A stretch of 12,875 bases of DNA from an uncultured Oscillospiraceae bacterium. Lineage in GTDB: Bacteria; Bacillota; Clostridia; Oscillospirales; Acutalibacteraceae. Made by a program: the position numbers and the translations under genes. Below, piece after piece: positions 12,819 through 12,875 of this stretch; within the stretch, counting starts at the first letter, position 1, and each line of letters starts with the position of its first letter. A model generated the notes under the pieces. That model ran no database searches, was not told the origin of the DNA, and saw nothing but the letters and a program-made list of their open reading frames with translations. The DNA lies in assembly GCA_905193585.1 (NCBI GenBank), contig CAJJPG010000044.1, forward strand, positions 1 through 12,875, written 5' to 3'.

Positions 12819-12875
12819 GTGGAAATTCTAAAGGTTATTATAACATCAATTGTTTCAATTATTGTGTTATTTTTG
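12819..12875 (+). CDS. N-terminal fragment of a membrane protein, possibly DUF421/YetF family
   Basis: An open frame begins with GTG at 12819, with AGGGG 7 bases upstream, and runs to the window edge for 19 codons. It reads MEILKVIITSIVSIIVLFL, one hydrophobic segment with an N-terminal charge pattern. This resembles the start of clostridial DUF421 (YetF/YcaP) membrane proteins, but 19 residues are too few to be sure. It is divergent from the citrate synthase operon. Confidence 0.5.
   Translation, partial: MEILKVIITSIVSIIVLFL

Overview
The window looks like chromosomal DNA of a spore-forming, anaerobic member of the Clostridia, probably of the Oscillospiraceae/Ruminococcaceae type. The reasons are a YtvI-type sporulation membrane protein, strong GGAGG-type ribosome binding sites, sigma-A promoters with 17-base spacers, a Re-type rather than Si-type citrate synthase, an interspersed hairpin repeat of the kind common in that group, and a non-secreted GH10 enzyme. 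The assignment is by pattern recognition only. There are no rRNA or tRNA genes, no CRISPR array, no insertion sequence and no phage genes. No gene-free stretch exceeds about 260 bases.

Left part (1-3975): a ytvI-like gene runs leftward off the window edge. Divergent from it is a three-gene operon reading right: a small HTH+ACT regulator (PheB/ThrR-like), homoserine dehydrogenase and aspartate kinase. The first two genes overlap by ATGA and the third follows after 17 bases. These are the committed steps from aspartate to homoserine. Aspartate kinase carries a well-formed internal ribosome binding site and an in-frame ATG at codon 247, the arrangement used by Bacillus LysC to make a separate beta subunit.

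Middle (3976-7579): a spacer carries a three-hairpin interspersed repeat followed by a degenerate heptamer tandem repeat. Then comes an alpha-phosphoglucomutase gene with its own consensus-like promoter. A bidirectional terminator separates it from a convergent GH10 glycoside hydrolase gene. The GH10 gene has an odd start: the good ribosome binding site belongs to an 11-codon mini-ORF that ends in an ATGA overlap with the GH10 ATG. Its promoter region holds two 11-base direct repeats exactly 21 bases apart, which suggests an AraC-type activator site, and a cre-like sequence.

Right part (7580-12690, all leftward): a four-gene operon encoding, in transcription order, Re-citrate synthase, a FadR-type GntR regulator, aconitase and isocitrate dehydrogenase. 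It turns acetyl-CoA and oxaloacetate into 2-oxoglutarate, most likely for glutamate synthesis in an incomplete TCA cycle. The operon has a perfect consensus promoter (TTGACA-N17-TATAAT). A palindrome immediately downstream of the -10 fits a GntR/FadR operator, so the embedded GntR protein probably represses its own operon. A cre-like site lies in the spacer. At the far right the first 19 codons of a divergent membrane protein gene (possibly DUF421/YetF) run off the edge.

No wholly new multi-gene system was found. The points most worth checking are the Re-citrate synthase/GntR operon and its predicted operator, the GH10 start region with its 21-base-spaced repeats, and the internal start in aspartate kinase.
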